Notes: a model not told the origin generated them from the sequence alone. Shown: positions 9,916-22,896, counted from the stretch's first letter. The stretch: 64,000 bases of DNA from Trichobilharzia regenti (GCA_944472135.2 OX235262.1:26645362-26709361), one strand, 5' to 3'. Numbers and translations: made by a program.

Positions 9916-10562
9916 CAAAATTGGTCTCAGTTTCTCATAGGAGTGTCTTTCGACGTATGAAACCAACGTTGATACAAAAATTCTTCTTAGGGGCTGCTGC
10001 TTATGTCATTTCGGGAACCATTTAACGTTCTAGCACATTTTTCAGATAGGCCCAGAATCCTACAGAAGTACCACTTATGGGATGCATTAATTTAGAAGGA
10101 TGATTTAATTTATGATGAATATTGCCTAATGATGATCATTGAGAATAGCCTTTCACTTCATCTGCACGAATAGTTATACCTGGGAAAACTGGTCGTTGTA
10201 TTATTGGTATTAAAACATTGGCACTTCTGTTTAGGATGCATCCTACTTACCCTTTCGAAGATTTTTTATCGTACAGTTCCAGCACCCAAACATAGATTAC
10301 TCTTCTCTTACAGCGATTTACTTTTCGTTTAAGAAGTACTGCTTCATAAGTGTGAACGACTGCACCGATTCCTCCAAGTACTTAAGTAATTCCATTGATT
10401 TTTTGTGAGACAGTGTCTCAACAGTGATGATACCAACCACTACATTGTTGACATTTAAGTATTCTCTGTTTCTTTAGCTGTAGCAGATACTGGTCGTCTA
10501 AGTAGTCAGCTGTGGTATATACGCAGTAATCTACTAAGGCAGAGTTTCAATTTTAAGATTTT
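9916..10562. other. No gene recognised (intronic)
   Basis: No repeat family or exon-like segment recognised. Confidence 0.4.
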
Positions 10563-11400
10563 ATTATTATTGCTCCCTTGGGTTCCTAGTGGAACATACG
10601 GCTTCAACTGCACGTCTCCATTTTCTTCTGTCTTCTGCTATACTTTTCGCCTGCTTCCATGTTAATCCATATTCTTTCAACTCCTCTTCACACGATCTCC
10701 TCCATGTCACCCTTGCACTGACGTCCCACACGCCGCTTCCCTTTCGGGTTCCACTCGAGGGCTTGATGCGCGATGTCACCCAGCGGTCTCCTCAGCGAGT
10801 GTCCAATCCATCTCCACTTTCTCCTACATATTTGTTGGGCGATTGGTTCTTGCTTCGTTTGTTCCCATAATTCCTTTTTGGTGATTCTTTCCGGCCATCT
10901 GATCTTCAGTACTGAGCGAAGATAGTTGTCAATAAAGGTCTGCAATAGCCCGTTGAAAATATTCTTTGTGACCGGCCAAGTTTCTGATCCGTATAGAAGA
11001 ACTGACTTTACGTTTGTATTGAAAATCCGACCGAATTTTGTTGTTGATGCCGGCTGAGTGACGAAGATTTCCAGATTGATTTCAGGTTGATGAATGTGTT
11101 TCTCGCCTTCCCGATTCTCGCTCGATTTGACATCCTCGTCTGCTCCTCCTGTAGTTGGGACAATGCTCCCTAGATAAGTGAATGAAGTAACCTCTTTCAA
11201 ATCCCTCCCGTTGATGGTGATTGACGTTGGATGTTGTTGCTGTTGTTGGTTGGTTATTTTCATAACCTCCGTCTTGTCTATGTTTACCTGGAGTCCTGTC
11301 TTTGCTGCTTCTTCGACCAGTTTGTCGGTTTTCGCTTGTAAGTCTTCGATTGTGTGTGACATCAAACATAAGTCATCCGCGAAGAAGATAGTATCTTATA
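10563..11400 (-). mobile_element. RTE-type LINE, 3' part (RT C-terminus)
   Basis: On the minus strand a ~225-residue frame (11365 down to 10688) reads through GLQVNIDKTEVM, FTYLGSIV, VKSVLLYGSETWPVTK, LRSVLKIRWP, WRWIGHSLRRP and ALEWNPKGKRRVGR. These are standard landmarks of the C-terminal RT and linker region of schistosome RTE/SR2-like retrotransposons. The catalytic palm and endonuclease are absent, so this is a 5'-truncated copy. The 3' end is GAAGCCGTATGTTCCACTAG plus TAA repeats, the segment shared with the SINE-B tail. It lies in transporter intron 1 in the same orientation as the gene. Confidence 0.88.
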
Positions 11401-12163
11401 AATCACCATAATGTGCAACTTACCAAAAACTCTTATATATTTTCTAGCATAACGCAGTGACTGCATCTGAAAACATAACCACCATCAATAGCCTGGTAAT
11501 ACTGCTGAAGAATCATTATCCCTGAACATGTGCATGTTTTAGTCCTTCCTATCATCAACTCACTTTCTACATACAGAAGTTAAAAACCAAATCTGGCTGA
11601 AACCTTCAATAGAGATTATGAATAGCTTGCATTTGTAATGCTGAGTGATCTGATTGGTTGGTTCAGGGTCATTTGAGTTCGGTGTTTAATTTTTTTTCAC
11701 TGTTGCCATGAGGCCATACTATTCTGGCATATATGCATTTCTTGCTATATTCAAGTTTGTTAATGGAAAAAATTATATCAAATTCATGATAAATGATTGA
11801 CATATCTTATATTTAGAAAAACTGTGGTGGTGTGAATCAGACAATGTGTTCCAACAGAATATTATTCTCAAATATTTCCACAGTTAAATACTGCATTAGC
11901 AACACAATCCTATGTATATTTGAACATTCCATTTCACGTCGTTTATTGTAGACTAAAATCAAACGCTCAATGACTGCTAAAGAATATAAACTGTATATAA
12001 ATAAATAGCTATTTGATCACTTAAAAATGCACCTTGGCTTCCATGTGTGGCCTTCTGTTTTTACAAGACTAGTTATCTCCTCAAATATATCATCAATAAA
12101 AAGTTTAAATCCAAGCTACATACAAACTGAGTGAACATTGATTTATATAACAAACAGCTTTCT
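11401..12163. other. No gene recognised (intronic)
   Basis: AT-rich sequence without recognisable repeats or exons. Confidence 0.4.
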
Positions 12164-12400
12164 GTTTTATTCCTTTACGTTATCAGTGGAACATACGGCT
12201 TCAAGCTAGGGCGTTGAAGTTTCGACAGCACTGGTGTTTATTTTTACAGGATGAGGTTGCTAGCCTCATATTAAATCTCCCCTCTTTACCAGTCTTATTA
12301 CTGCCTTACCGAGACAAAGGAGTGTGTCCATGGCCGGGGACTGAACCCTAGATCACATGCGTGTTTGGCAGGCATTCTACTACTGGGCCACCGACGTACA
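12164..12400 (-). mobile_element. SINE-B
   Basis: The reversed tail (TCAGTGGAACATACGGCTTC) is at the left end. The reversed tRNA-like head ends ACTGGGCCACCGACGTAC at about 12400, with a reversed B-box region near 12335. Confidence 0.8.
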
Positions 12401-12539
12401 TTACAAACAGCTAGTCATATCTAATCACTTGTATATAGTAACGATTGTACAAATATTGGCTTTGAATTGCATTATATCATGGAGTTATATAATAATATAT
12501 AATTGAAAAGAAACAACTGTTCATGAAATTGGAATTTAA

Positions 12540-13480
12540 TGGGGACGCGGCTAGCGGAGTCTTACATCTGAGATTATCGAGAGCGATAAAACGGACTTAT
12601 ACTGCCTCCATCACCCTTTATTTGTCATTTTCCAACTGCCAACCAATTATGATTGCTCAAGTGAAAGACAAGCTGCCTGCCTAGCTGTGCCACTTCTATG
12701 TGTATCTATCAATTTAGTTGCCCCTATGGAGAGATCTATATAGGGCGAACAACTAGACAGCTTAACAAATGCATTAATGAGCATCTTCCTTCATGGTTCG
12801 GAAAAGGTCAAATAAAATCTATAAGAAGTTCTATTTTGGCTCATTTGATTGATGATAGCGGTCACCAAGTGGACAAAAATAGTGCCTTCAAAGTTATCTA
12901 ACGCATTCCATCGAGTCTTTCGAACGGAATCAGAACCCGTCTATTACACTTAGCCGAAGCTATGGGAATCAGAGAGAACAATCCTAGTCTTTGCATGCAA
13001 AAGAAGTTTGTTCTACCTTTGTTTCTCCCTTGCTTTGCCTAAGTGAATTCTATTCAAAACCCTCCCACCCTTTCTTATGTGCCATCTTCTTCGTATTTTT
13101 GTGATATTTATTTAAACTATGATTATCTGTCCACTTCACCTACCTTTAGTATTACGTAACTTTTAAGATTTGACCTAATTTATTTATTGAATTGTCTACA
13201 TATACACATATTACTACCTTTGTTATTCTTATCGCCACCTGCACAAACTTTATTATCAATACTTTGTTATCCTTATAATCATTGTTATTAACAGCGTTCA
13301 AAACATTTACAACATTATTATTATTATTACTATTATTTGATCCACAAAATCACCGTCACTGGTTAAAAATTTTTATATATAAATCTATGTAAATTAGAGT
13401 AAAGCCTGATGGAGATCTAATTGAAAACAATATTGTTCGCTTATATGTCTTGTTCTAATGGAGTTATTTGCCTTATTGAA
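12540..13480 (+). mobile_element. Penelope-like element, 3' part with GIY-YIG domain
   Basis: The coding remnant starts around 12544 (SGVLHLRLSRAIKRTY) and contains a stop near 12684. It then runs through a GIY-YIG endonuclease segment at 12698-12901: CIYQFSCPYGEIYIGRTTRQ, later NEHLPSW and HLIDDSGHQVD. A further frame change leads to RLLHLAEAMGIRENNPSLCMQ and ends near 13040. The GIY and YIG-type residues and the following arginine are visible. The 3' non-coding part continues to about 13480 and contains a hammerhead-like segment at 13402-13443. The RT domain is missing. Confidence 0.8.
13402..13443 (+). ncRNA. Hammerhead-like motif in PLE 3' region
   Basis: AAGC, then CTGATGG, a short interval, GAAA, then ACAATATTGT (self-complementary stem III), TTC and GCTT that pairs back with AAGC. 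The A9 position is G, so this is probably inactive. It is an inferred fold. Confidence 0.4.
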
Positions 13481-14179
13481 ATGGATATCTAGTGGACTAT
13501 ATCTCAGAGTTGATGCTTACTCCAGCTACTCCCACAACCATGGCAACCACTAATTATAGTATTAACCTGTGTAAATACTGTTAAAATAACACGAATAATA
13601 TATGCGGGCTTAAATCTTATGGATACGATCATTAAAAAAAATACAAGAGTGTATAAATTATCACTAAAAGGTTTTTCGATCTATAGAAAATTATTATCAT
13701 TATTATTAATTAATTAATTTTCAACTAAAATTTAATCTTTTTAAAGTTAATTCAACATTGAGTGTATTTAAATTACTTTTTAAACTACTATGAAAAATGG
13801 CGTAACGTCAACTAATCAATAAATGCGGGTTTATTGAATTGCTATTACTGTTGTTTATTTTCTAAAGAAAACTCAGTTTGTTGTAGAACTCGAAACACTA
13901 ATTTCTAATTTTTATGTTATATACTCTAATTGATGTGTTGAGATACACAATTTTCAAGCATCTTTTAACCTTGTTGAATTATTTCGACGTCTTCTTGATC
14001 GTCATGTAGTCAAAAGGAATTTAGTTTTTCTCTCCCGTCAGTCTTAATCACATACTGAATTAGAATAAGGAGAGAGACAGATGAGACTAAGTGAAACCGC
14101 CTTAAGTTAGCAGATTGTTATTGATGCATCGGGTGATGCCCTCAAGTTATTTTTAAACAACTTCATGATGAATAATCCA
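13481..14179. other. No gene recognised (intronic)
   Basis: AT-rich DNA with no recognisable element. Confidence 0.4.
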
Positions 14180-14935
14180 ATATTATTCCCTTAGATTTCC
14201 TAGGGCTTCAACAGCATATCATCTACACTTCACAATGCTCTCTACAGTCCTCCTTTCCTGCCACCGCGTTTGCTCACAGTCTTCCATCTCCTCTTCGCGC
14301 GATCATCTCCATAGCTGTGTGACATCACCAGCTAAGCAGGACTGTATCTCCAAGGAGTATCTCTCACACGGCCGTTCACCCAGCATGTGTTCTATTCATC
14401 TCCATTTCCTTCAGTATATTTGTTAGGTTCTTAATTGGTTCTTTCCAAGAGTTTCTCGCTGATAAGTCCTTCTTGTTTTTTTTATCTTCGATATGGAGCC
14501 AGTGAAGACAACTGTTGATGAAAGTCTGCATCAGGCTGGTAGGAATGCTCCTAGTGACACGTGTGTCAAATTTTTGACATATGTAGAAAGAGTGACTGAC
14601 TTGATTTTGGTGTTGAACATTGGAATTGCGTTCTCTGAGCTAATTTCAGAAGATTTTTGCAAAATGGTTTCAGATTGATGAGTGTGTATCTTACCTTTCC
14701 GATTCTGGTTTTGACATACTCATCTGTTCTGGTGCCTAGAGGTGAAATGATACTACCTAGATAAGTGAAGAAAGTGACCCCCTTCAAATTTATGCTGTCC
14801 ATAATGATTGGTGTTTGTTATTATTGTTGGTAGGTCATCTTCATCCTCTTCGTCTTCTCTGTGTTCACTTTATGTCCTGTAACTGACAATATGTCTAAAT
14901 GAAAGATTTCGATTGGTGATAGTTCACCTTGTCTT
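14180..14935 (-). mobile_element. RTE-type LINE, 3' part, degraded
   Basis: Minus-strand frames give GVTFFTYLGSI, RIGKVRYTLINLK and QCSTPKSSQSLF, corresponding to the RTE RT C-terminal region. The 3' end near 14185 is in the reversed form (CCCTTAGATTTCCTAGGGCT). There are many stops and frameshifts. Confidence 0.75.
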
Positions 14936-15189
14936 CATAAGAATTTCATACTCGTTCTCTTGAATTTTCGAGAATAACTATCGTTTAACTATTGTGTTTT
15001 TCACTAGATATTACCTAAACAAGCGTGCATTAGATTAAACGTCTAATCACCAACTGATAGAAGTTAAAGAAACATTAAAAACCAGGAAGTACTTTACAAC
15101 CATTTCTTCTTAGTTTTGCAGCTGCTTAACAATATGCAGCAATTATCTCTTTCTTTATGACCACAGGATAAAGTTGCCTTGAGTTCTCA

Positions 15190-15430
15190 TAAGAGGTTGT
15201 GAACAGTGTGGTTCATCAGGTCGGGTGTGAGGCCAAATGCTAGCAAACAGCAATGGATGGCCGTGAAGTTATACATTGTGAAATGACGGAAATTAGAATT
15301 CACAGGTCAGTGACATCACCTCGCAACCTGAAGGCTACAGGTTCAACCACTGTTAGAATCGTGGGTTCTTACCATTGAAAAAGTCCCAATCCATGAAGAA
15401 ACGGTGTCCTGCTGCTGTAACCGATATAAA
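15190..15430 (+). mobile_element. SINE-A, strongly degraded
   Basis: GCAGGTCGGGTGTGAG-like and GGAAATTAGAATTCA blocks are recognisable, followed by a weak B-box-like GGTTCAACCAC and a faint AAAGTCCCAATCCATGAAG hammerhead remnant. Confidence 0.5.
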
Positions 15431-15880
15431 TTGATAGTTGAACTTGAAGCCTATCAAAAGCCTACTATCTGAAACTCTAAAATATAGTTTTTAACCATGA
15501 CAAATAAACCCCTTTATGGTCAAATTGTGGGCAGAGCTGTCTGCAAGTCAAAGTTGTAGACAACAATTTACGTCAATGTTTACGTCTCACATCGGGGTCA
15601 TGAGAAAAAACAATAACTAAGCCTAACCTTAAGGAACTCACCAACTGTCCACAACAGACTTAACGTATGCAAATACGATTCGCACATATTTGGCTTAACT
15701 TTCTAAGAAACGGTCACAAGCATTACAGAATAACTTTCTGCAAGAAAACGTTGCTTCTCCGCTGACAATAATGTACATAAAAATCTATGATTTTCCCAAT
15801 AAAGTTCCTGCTGCCTGGCCCTTTTCTTCTGACTTAACAAAACCATTAACGCATTTCTATCCTTAAAAGGGCTTCACTTC
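15431..15880. other. No gene recognised (intronic)
   Basis: Nothing recognisable on either strand. Confidence 0.4.
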
Positions 15881-16105
15881 TTCACTGATAGAATGCTCGC
15901 CAACTACAAATGCGGTGCGGCGCTGGATCCCCTGCCGACTCACTCCTTCATCTCGGTTAAGCATTAGCAAGACAGCTAAAGAGAGAAGTCTGGGCATGAA
16001 GCTAGCAACCCTACTGCACAAAAAACTAATACCACTTCTACTTAAACTACAAAGTTAAAGTTTGACGGTCTGTATTCCACTTGGAATGCAAAAGATTGGA
16101 AAAAT
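15881..16105 (+). mobile_element. SINE-B, degraded
   Basis: TGATAGAATGCTCGCCAACT matches the SINE-B head. The tail TCTGTATTCCACTTGGAATG aligns to the RTE-like SINE-B end. Confidence 0.6.
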
Positions 16106-16424
16106 AGGTGGCTTTGTCAGCTACATGTTTCCGGGATCAACGTTTACCAATTATTCGGACAAAGACAACTTTAAGTAAAGTCTGATTTTTACAATAACGT
16201 CATTTCTAAATCGTCATGGATAATCACATTCAAAATTTTCCATTAAACACCAGAGAGTAAAAATAATAAGTAACATGGTACTGGTTAAAACGATAAAAAA
16301 TCTTTGGAATACAATCATGTTGAGTAGTTCGGTGTATACAGAATTTAGTGTACTAACGGATATTTTGACTTATGTTAAGTGGAGTCTGTCTTGCACTAAA
16401 GTATAGTTTAGAGAGTTAGGCAGC

Positions 16425-16830
16425 AGGATACCAAGAGCATTTTCAACAGGCTGCTGAACAATTTCACCAACAACCACATTTACCGGATAGATATTGAAGA
16501 TCAGATAGCCAGCCGAAAGAGATAAGGAACCAGGAACCTGGCAACAAACACAACCAAAAAATATGCAGATGAAACTGAAGATGGATTGAACATATGCTGA
16601 GGAGGCCTCTGACTGACATCACATCGTTGTCGAGTAGAACCTAAATGGAAAATGACGAGTTACCCGTGTGTCTGAAGGTGATATAGAGTCGATCGTGTGA
16701 AATTGAAATAAAAGATTATGGGATATAATCAGGCTAGCTAAAAACGACTACAAATAACGGAGTGAAATATACTGATGAGGCTTTGTGTTCCACTCAGAAC
16801 CCAATGGAGTAAAATCTAATCAGATGTACC
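16425..16830 (+). mobile_element. RTE-type LINE, 3' fragment, degraded
   Basis: Plus-strand remnants of the RTE C-terminus are visible (TGAAGATCAGATAGCCAGC, ATGCAGATGAAACTGAAGA, GAACATATGCTGAGGAGGCC) with a 3' end GTTCCACTCAGAACCCAATG. All frames are broken. Confidence 0.7.
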
Positions 16831-16875
16831 AGTTCAGGATGAAATTCATTCAAGCTTCAATGTACCTATTTATTA

Positions 16876-18061
16876 ATCATTGTGAAGAAAATTAAAGGCA
16901 GATTCAACGAAGAAAATTTTCTTTATCGACGAAATCATCTTCAGAGGCTGTACAGTCGTATTTATATTCACCAAAAAATGTATAGTAGTCTGTTATTGAG
17001 TCACAGGGAGTAACATAAAGGATATAATTACCCAGAAGTGGAACTGGAGCGACTCAGACAAGCCCTCATAGAGAAAAGTTATCCTCCAAGATTTATTGAG
17101 AAAAACATGAAGTTAAAGCAAAAGCCTGAAGTAACCTAGACGGTGCCGAAGTAACTGCTATTTATGAATGTTGAATTTAAAGGTGATACCTCAGCTGAGA
17201 TCCTGAAGAATCGCTCTTGCAGATCACTGATGAAAGCCTTCTTCACGGCTGAGCTACGTATCAATTTCTACAGCCGCCTCGATGTGTGTTTATAAATTCA
17301 CCTGCTCGTTTGGAGCTAGTTATATTAGCCGCACAAAGTGCACGCTTTCCAAATGCATCTCTGAACATTATCCGGCATGGTTAGCAAAGGGACAATGTAA
17401 GACAATCACTAGCTCTATTCTGGAGCATTTGGTGAACTCATACCACGTAGCTCCACCACAGTCGTCTTTCTAGATCACCTACAAGGTGAGGCCAAATAGT
17501 AAAAAGGGCATTGGGTTTCGGTATTTGTGTATAACGGAGGCGTTGGCAATTTGTCAATACAACGCCGAACTCTGCATACAAAAAAGGTTTGTCCAGTATT
17601 TTATTCTACCATGGTCTTAACCTCTTCACCCGTCATTCCCTGTAAAAAAGATTTTATTTTTTTTAAATTTTTTTAAACTTTCAATTTTACTTCCAGTTTG
17701 CTTTTACTTGAATAATTAATTCACTATCATCACCCTCATATGTTCCTTTTGTACATTTTCTCACCCTCTTCACACTTGTCAAATTGGCACTCAACTGCCT
17801 TTATTCTCACTCAATAGCAATTTTAACCTTATCAAATTTCTAACTTTGTGCCGTTGAATACCGCGTAATTTACAACTTTTAATTTTCACTTCTAAAGCCA
17901 CTTTTGAGTAATTACATCAATTATTTCACCCCATATTACTCAGTAGTATACAACTATATATTCTTCTAAGTATAAATACAACTGTACAGCCTCTGAAGAT
18001 GATTCTGTCGTTAAAGAAAATTTTCTTCACTGAATCCGTCTTTTATTTTCTTCATGACTCA
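16876..18061 (+). mobile_element. Penelope-like element flanked by inverted termini
   Basis: The two ends (16876-16975 and 17965-18061) are reverse-complement copies of one ~95 bp terminus containing CTGTACAGCCTCTGAAGATG. Inverted pLTR ends are a known Penelope arrangement. Inside, 17018 onward encodes the end of an RT-like region (VELERLRQAL...YPPRFIEKNMK). A GIY-YIG remnant follows at 17282-17590 (CVYKFTCSFGASYISRTKCT, then EHYPAWLAKGQ). YIG is altered to YIS. Frames are broken several times. Confidence 0.78.
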
Positions 18062-18319
18062 ATGAGTATTTCCGGTTATTAAGTAGTGATTAACTCTTTG
18101 TTTGATTTCTTGATCTCTTTTTATCATGTTCTTTTTAAACACCATAGAAGCAAAATTTAAAACAATCAGTCTCCAAACTAAAGTAATCTGTTTTTGAATT
18201 ACTCGGCACCTTGTAAAAATAGATATTAAACTTAAAACATCAAACACACTGTGAAACAACCTAATCCATATAAAAAACCAAATCCCTAAACATTCTCTAT
18301 CTAACTGTGTCTATAAAAT

Positions 18320-18995
18320 AAAATGCTTGCTAGGAATGTGATGCGATATACGTGGGACAAACCTTACCACAGAGAAATCAAAATCAGAAGAAATTAACAC
18401 CGTAGATCATCTATTCGATCACCGAGAAATCCAGTTGAACTAGAAAAGCTTGAAAAATCATCAGACGTAGGTCTACACGCTACGCTAGTGAGTCAGACCA
18501 CAAAATTGATTTTGACAGTATTGAAATCATAATCCAGAAAAATTTCAGAATTCACAAAGAACGTCTAATATCATCAGAAGCACTTCATATCAAATGGAAT
18601 CCGAATCTCCTGAATAGGAATAATGGACGAAAACAGGATCTAACCTGGTTACAACACCTCCCTCCCCCGTGACAAAATCAACGCGAGTGTATTGAGCAGT
18701 GTCATTATGTAAACACATGCTGATTTTATAATTTTATACACTTATCAAACCGAACATTCTACACCTGGTTTTGTTATCTTCACCAATTGGCCAATTTGAC
18801 AACGAAAAATGATCCCATACTGAGGAACCATGATTAAGTTGTTATATATAAGCTGAGTGGATTTTGTAAACTCTGTTTTAATGATACTTTGATAAAGTTA
18901 TTAGCACCATTAAATAGCGAAACGTCAGTAAACGCCACAATATCATTTTGTTTTTCATTCACTGGGAAATACAAAAAACCTTTATTATAATGAAT
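18320..18995 (+). mobile_element. Penelope-like element, 3' part of a second family
   Basis: The remnant begins with CDAIYVGQT, the YVG variant of the GIY-YIG motif, and continues through IIQKNFRIHKERLISSEALH to KQDLTWLQHLPPP before a stop near 18670. The 3' region contains TTTGATAAAG, a stem and CGAAACGTC (about 18890-18945). It matches the minus-strand copy at 61.3-61.8 kb. Confidence 0.78.
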
Positions 18996-19017
18996 GTTAT
19001 AAATTTATTTTGATTTT

Positions 19018-19242
19018 GTATATTTTTATTTCTTTACGTCTCCAGTGGAACATAGGGCTTCAAGATAGAGGTGTTTATTTTTTACGGGGAAAGGTTGTTA
19101 GCTTTATACCCAACCTTGATTCTTTACCAGTCTTATTACTGGCTTAGTAAGGTAAAGGAATGCATCGGTCGGGAATCGAACCCTGAAGCATATGAGGCGT
19201 GGTTATTCGAGCAATCTACTGCTGTCCCACCGACGTATTTCG
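19018..19242 (-). mobile_element. SINE-B
   Basis: Reversed tail (CCAGTGGAACATAGGGCTTC) near 19040, reversed B box (GGGAATCGAACCC) near 19176, and head ending CCACCGACGTA near 19240. Confidence 0.8.
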
Positions 19243-19597
19243 CATTATACATTTAAATATCTAAGCAACATGTATACATTACAGTCTAATGAAATATCAG
19301 TGAATAATGTAATCAGCATATTTTTAAAATTTACATTCTGTGTAGAAAACTATTCGAGAAATTCAAAATAACATGATCAGGTCAAACAAATGAGTATTAA
19401 TCAGAAATATATTTAAATGAAAACAAAAATCTTTTATGTATGTATATGTGAAAATTGTTATTGATTCATTGAATCAAAAAAAGAAAAACTTTAATCAACT
19501 AGTTTCAGTATTTTAATGATATTATTTGGTGAGAAAGTTCTCTGTTAAACAATTTAGATTTTCATTCACATGAGCTCTTTGTTATTATTTTCTCAGC

Positions 19598-19790
19598 ATT
19601 ATATATTTTTTTGATTACAGCTTGATTCTGCACTGTATTTTTGGTACAAGTATGGAATTTTCAGTATGGATATCGGTAGCCAAAATTTCGCAGACCGACC
19701 ATTGATATCAGGTGTGCATCGGCAGGGGGTCGAACTCCAGACCATGCGCATGGTCTGCGAGAGTTCTAACCACTGTACCACCGACGCAGT
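19598..19790 (-). mobile_element. SINE-C
   Basis: Left end TTGATTACAGCTTGATTCTG, reversed body CAGACCGACCATTGATATC, reversed B-box GGGGTCGAACTCC and head CTGTACCACCGACGCAG. Confidence 0.85.
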
Positions 19791-19841
19791 ATGTTAGTTT
19801 CGTGTGGATTCAATTTGTTTCCATATATATGTATATATATG

Positions 19842-20070
19842 CGTCGTTGGCGCAGCGATAGAATGATCGCCAACTGTGTAGGTGGTCCGGGATTCGTTCC
19901 TCAGCCATGGATGCACTCCTTCACCTCACTAAGCCACTAATGAAACTGGTCAAGAGGAAAGGTTAGACATGAAGTTAGTAACCCAATTCTACAAAAAAAT
20001 AACAAATGCTACCGAAACTTGAATCCTTTAGCTTGAAGCCCTATGTTCCACTGGGAACGCAAAGGAATAT
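19842..20070 (+). mobile_element. SINE-B
   Basis: Head TGCGTCGTTGGCGCAGCGAT, B-box-like GGGATTCGTTCC, and tail TTGAAGCCCTATGTTCCACT followed by an A-rich end. Confidence 0.85.
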
Positions 20071-20492
20071 AAAAATAAAAATAATATAATATATATCCAT
20101 ATATTCCTTTGAAAACGTCTATACGATAAATCAATTTTGAAAACCAAAAGACAGTAAGGGCATTAAGTTTAACACTTGACTTCCAGTCGATGGATCCTTG
20201 GTTAAAATCACGCCCTATCTACCTCACTCCGGGCAACAAGACAGTATCATTGGTCGTGCATACATAGCAGATATAGCATATAGTATGGTTTGCGAAATAC
20301 CCGGTAACAGAGTTCAAATAAACTTCCTCATTACTGTTCAATAGTAACTAACTACAGAAAATTATACCATACAGTCTAAGTGAATATGTTAAATGGGATT
20401 TATATTACAAGGAAAAAGATTCCGTAGGCTGAACATTATCTTGTCGTATATGAAGAAATTTTGGTTGTAGATATCCAGCCTGTTGTGATTTT
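20071..20492. other. No gene recognised (intronic)
   Basis: No recognisable element or exon. Confidence 0.4.
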
Positions 20493-20728
20493 TTTATAGC
20501 TTTACGTTCCCAGTGGAACATAGGGCTTCAAGCTAGAGCTCTGAAGTTTCAGTAGCAGTGGTGATTATTTTTACAGGATGGGGTTGCCAGCCTACTGTGC
20601 AGCCTTCCCTCTTTGACAGTTCTATTACTGGATTAGTGAGGTAAAGGAGTGCGTCCATGGCTGGGGGATTGGACCGCGGACCACCTGCATGGCTGGCGAA
20701 CATTCTAACTCTCCGCCACCGACGCTAT
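20493..20728 (-). mobile_element. SINE-B, near full length
   Basis: The reversed tail begins TTTACGTTCCCAGTGGAACA at about 20502. The reversed head ends at about 20726 with CTCCGCCACCGACGC. Confidence 0.85.
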
Positions 20729-21744
20729 TCTGTTGCTTAGTGATTCAAAAACACTAAGATATCGTGTCCATATTCCATAGACAGGTTGGATACCTTCACT
20801 TGAAAGTCTCCGCAACTCTGGTATTTCAACTAAATCGAAAAACCTAGTAAAACAATATAATATTCTATTCGAAAGTTTAGTTTCCAGATCCTGTAATATA
20901 ATATGAAGATATAATGCTTGCAAAAAATGAATTTATGCAATGAAAAGAACTCAGGAATTAGAAATTGAATGCTGGAATTCTCGTTGATCATGCAGATAGT
21001 TCCAGTTTAACTTCTCTCCAGCGAGCTATTTAACTTCGCCTAGCCGAAATTACGAAAGTGTCCGCGTGAGGCTATCACTCGTAACCCTGTAAAAGCAACA
21101 TCGTCTCTAACGAACCCCCAGACCTTGGGGCCTTACGTTGAACTTAAAGAGTGAGGAGTGAATAAAATAACCCAGACCTTTATGTAACAAACGAAAATGT
21201 TTTGTAAGTAACAGTGCTCAGAGCCAAACACTTGTATAAATGACAGTATTTTCAATGTATTACTATAGTGTTAAAATAAAATACCTTAGAGAGCCTTTAT
21301 TCAAACTTTAATTATGGTTTTCCATTTAATTGAGTATATAATCACTTTCCGTAATTTCTTATCATTACTTCTATGTTTTATTGATTATTATGTGCTACTT
21401 TCCATCTCCGAAAATCATTTATGAATTAACGTATTGTTCATGTGACTCCTTCGTGGCGGCGGATTTAAATTATTGGGCTACGTAAATCTCCGACCCATCA
21501 AAATACATTGTATTCCTGATTCATATTGTTTTAATCATCTATCTACCACAACTAGTTAGAATTCATACTCCCCTACTATTTCAAATAAGTTTCCACCTAT
21601 CTGTAGAAGTTTTCCTAAGGAAAAGCAGGAAGAACAATATAGTGAAGTAGTATTGGAACATGCTTCAGAGTGAATGATGCTGCTTCAGATGACATATAAT
21701 CGGTTATTGTACTATTTGAAGATTCTGCACAAAGAGTAAATACC
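20729..21744. other. No gene recognised (intronic)
   Basis: About 1 kb with no recognisable repeat, exon or RNA gene. Confidence 0.4.
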
Positions 21745-22345
21745 TTGATTGGACACTAGTAACTAGTGTGATGTGTCTAGTCCTTTCTTTGGTGCAAATT
21801 CAATTCTATCAGCTAGGTATGTAATGTGGCCATCATTCTAGGTAGCTCGCCATCACGGTGCCGATTGATTTGACGATATTAGATTGTTGGAGGCGATCGG
21901 ACACATAAAGCCTTGAACCTAGGTTTCGTGCTAGTTGGCACTCCTCAGCAAGGCGTATCTACAACCTTGAGGGAGCTCATGTCCTTTCTGAGATTCGAAC
22001 CCGCGTCACCCAGTGCCGTCTGCAGTCAGAAACGTTACCACTGAGCTATTCGGGCTCGCGATTGACCTCCTGCAGGACTGTAGGGGATATATTCATTGGA
22101 CACTAGTACTGGCATGATGTGTCTAGTTCTTTCTTTGGTGCAGACTGAATTCTATCAGTCAGGTATGTAATGTGGCCACCATGGTAACGTCTCTGACTGT
22201 AGCACTGGGTGACGCGGGATCGAATCTCAGAAGGGACATCAGTTCTCTCAAGGTTGCAGATACACCTTGCTGATTGGTGAGTGCCAGCTAGCCCGAAACC
22301 TAGGTCCAAGGCTTCCTGCCGATTCCCTGCAGCCATCTTATATCA
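21745..22345. repeat. SINE-E composite (two tRNA-like units in opposite orientation)
   Basis: The first part (to about 22110) is minus strand: reversed, it reads GCCCGAATAGCTCAGTGGTA with a B box in GCGGGTTCGAATCTCAG. The second part (about 22110-22345) repeats the GTGTCTAGTTCTTTCTTTGG start, then turns to the plus strand with ACGCGGGATCGAATCTCAG. This is another inverted composite with two tRNA-like B boxes. Confidence 0.65.
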
Positions 22346-22896
22346 GTAAATACCTTGCTATGAAACTCGCTGAAAATTCTGTTTTGTGTCTAAATGCACT
22401 TTTCAAGATAAAGCCATGACTGTTTTTGTTCCCTTTGTTCAATAATAGACTGTTATACTATTTTTTGGCGGATGAAAATATAAAACTTTCCTTTATTTTC
22501 ATCGTGACTCAAGAGGTATATTCGGTTGTTCAACAAAGGATTTTATTTGGTTACAGAATTTCATCATGAGCTGACACCGGTAAGAGAATCATTGGAAAAC
22601 CTGCACGGAGTACTCAGCAGCTGTTTCTATCGTCCTAGTTTGGAACTCTTCATCAGTAAGCGCCCACCGTTAGGGTTCGCACCCAGGGCCTTTTGGTTAC
22701 AAGGGGAGCCAACTAGTAGACCACTCAGCAGCCACTTGGACCCGACCGGATCCAATAGCCAAACCACGAATTCCAACTTCTGCCAATTCACGACATAGCG
22801 CGACCGCTAGCCAATGTCATCAATAGTGAGTATTTGTCCTCACACCCGACCTGCTGCACGCTACTGGTCACGACGTTTCAACAAAACCCAGGTAAC

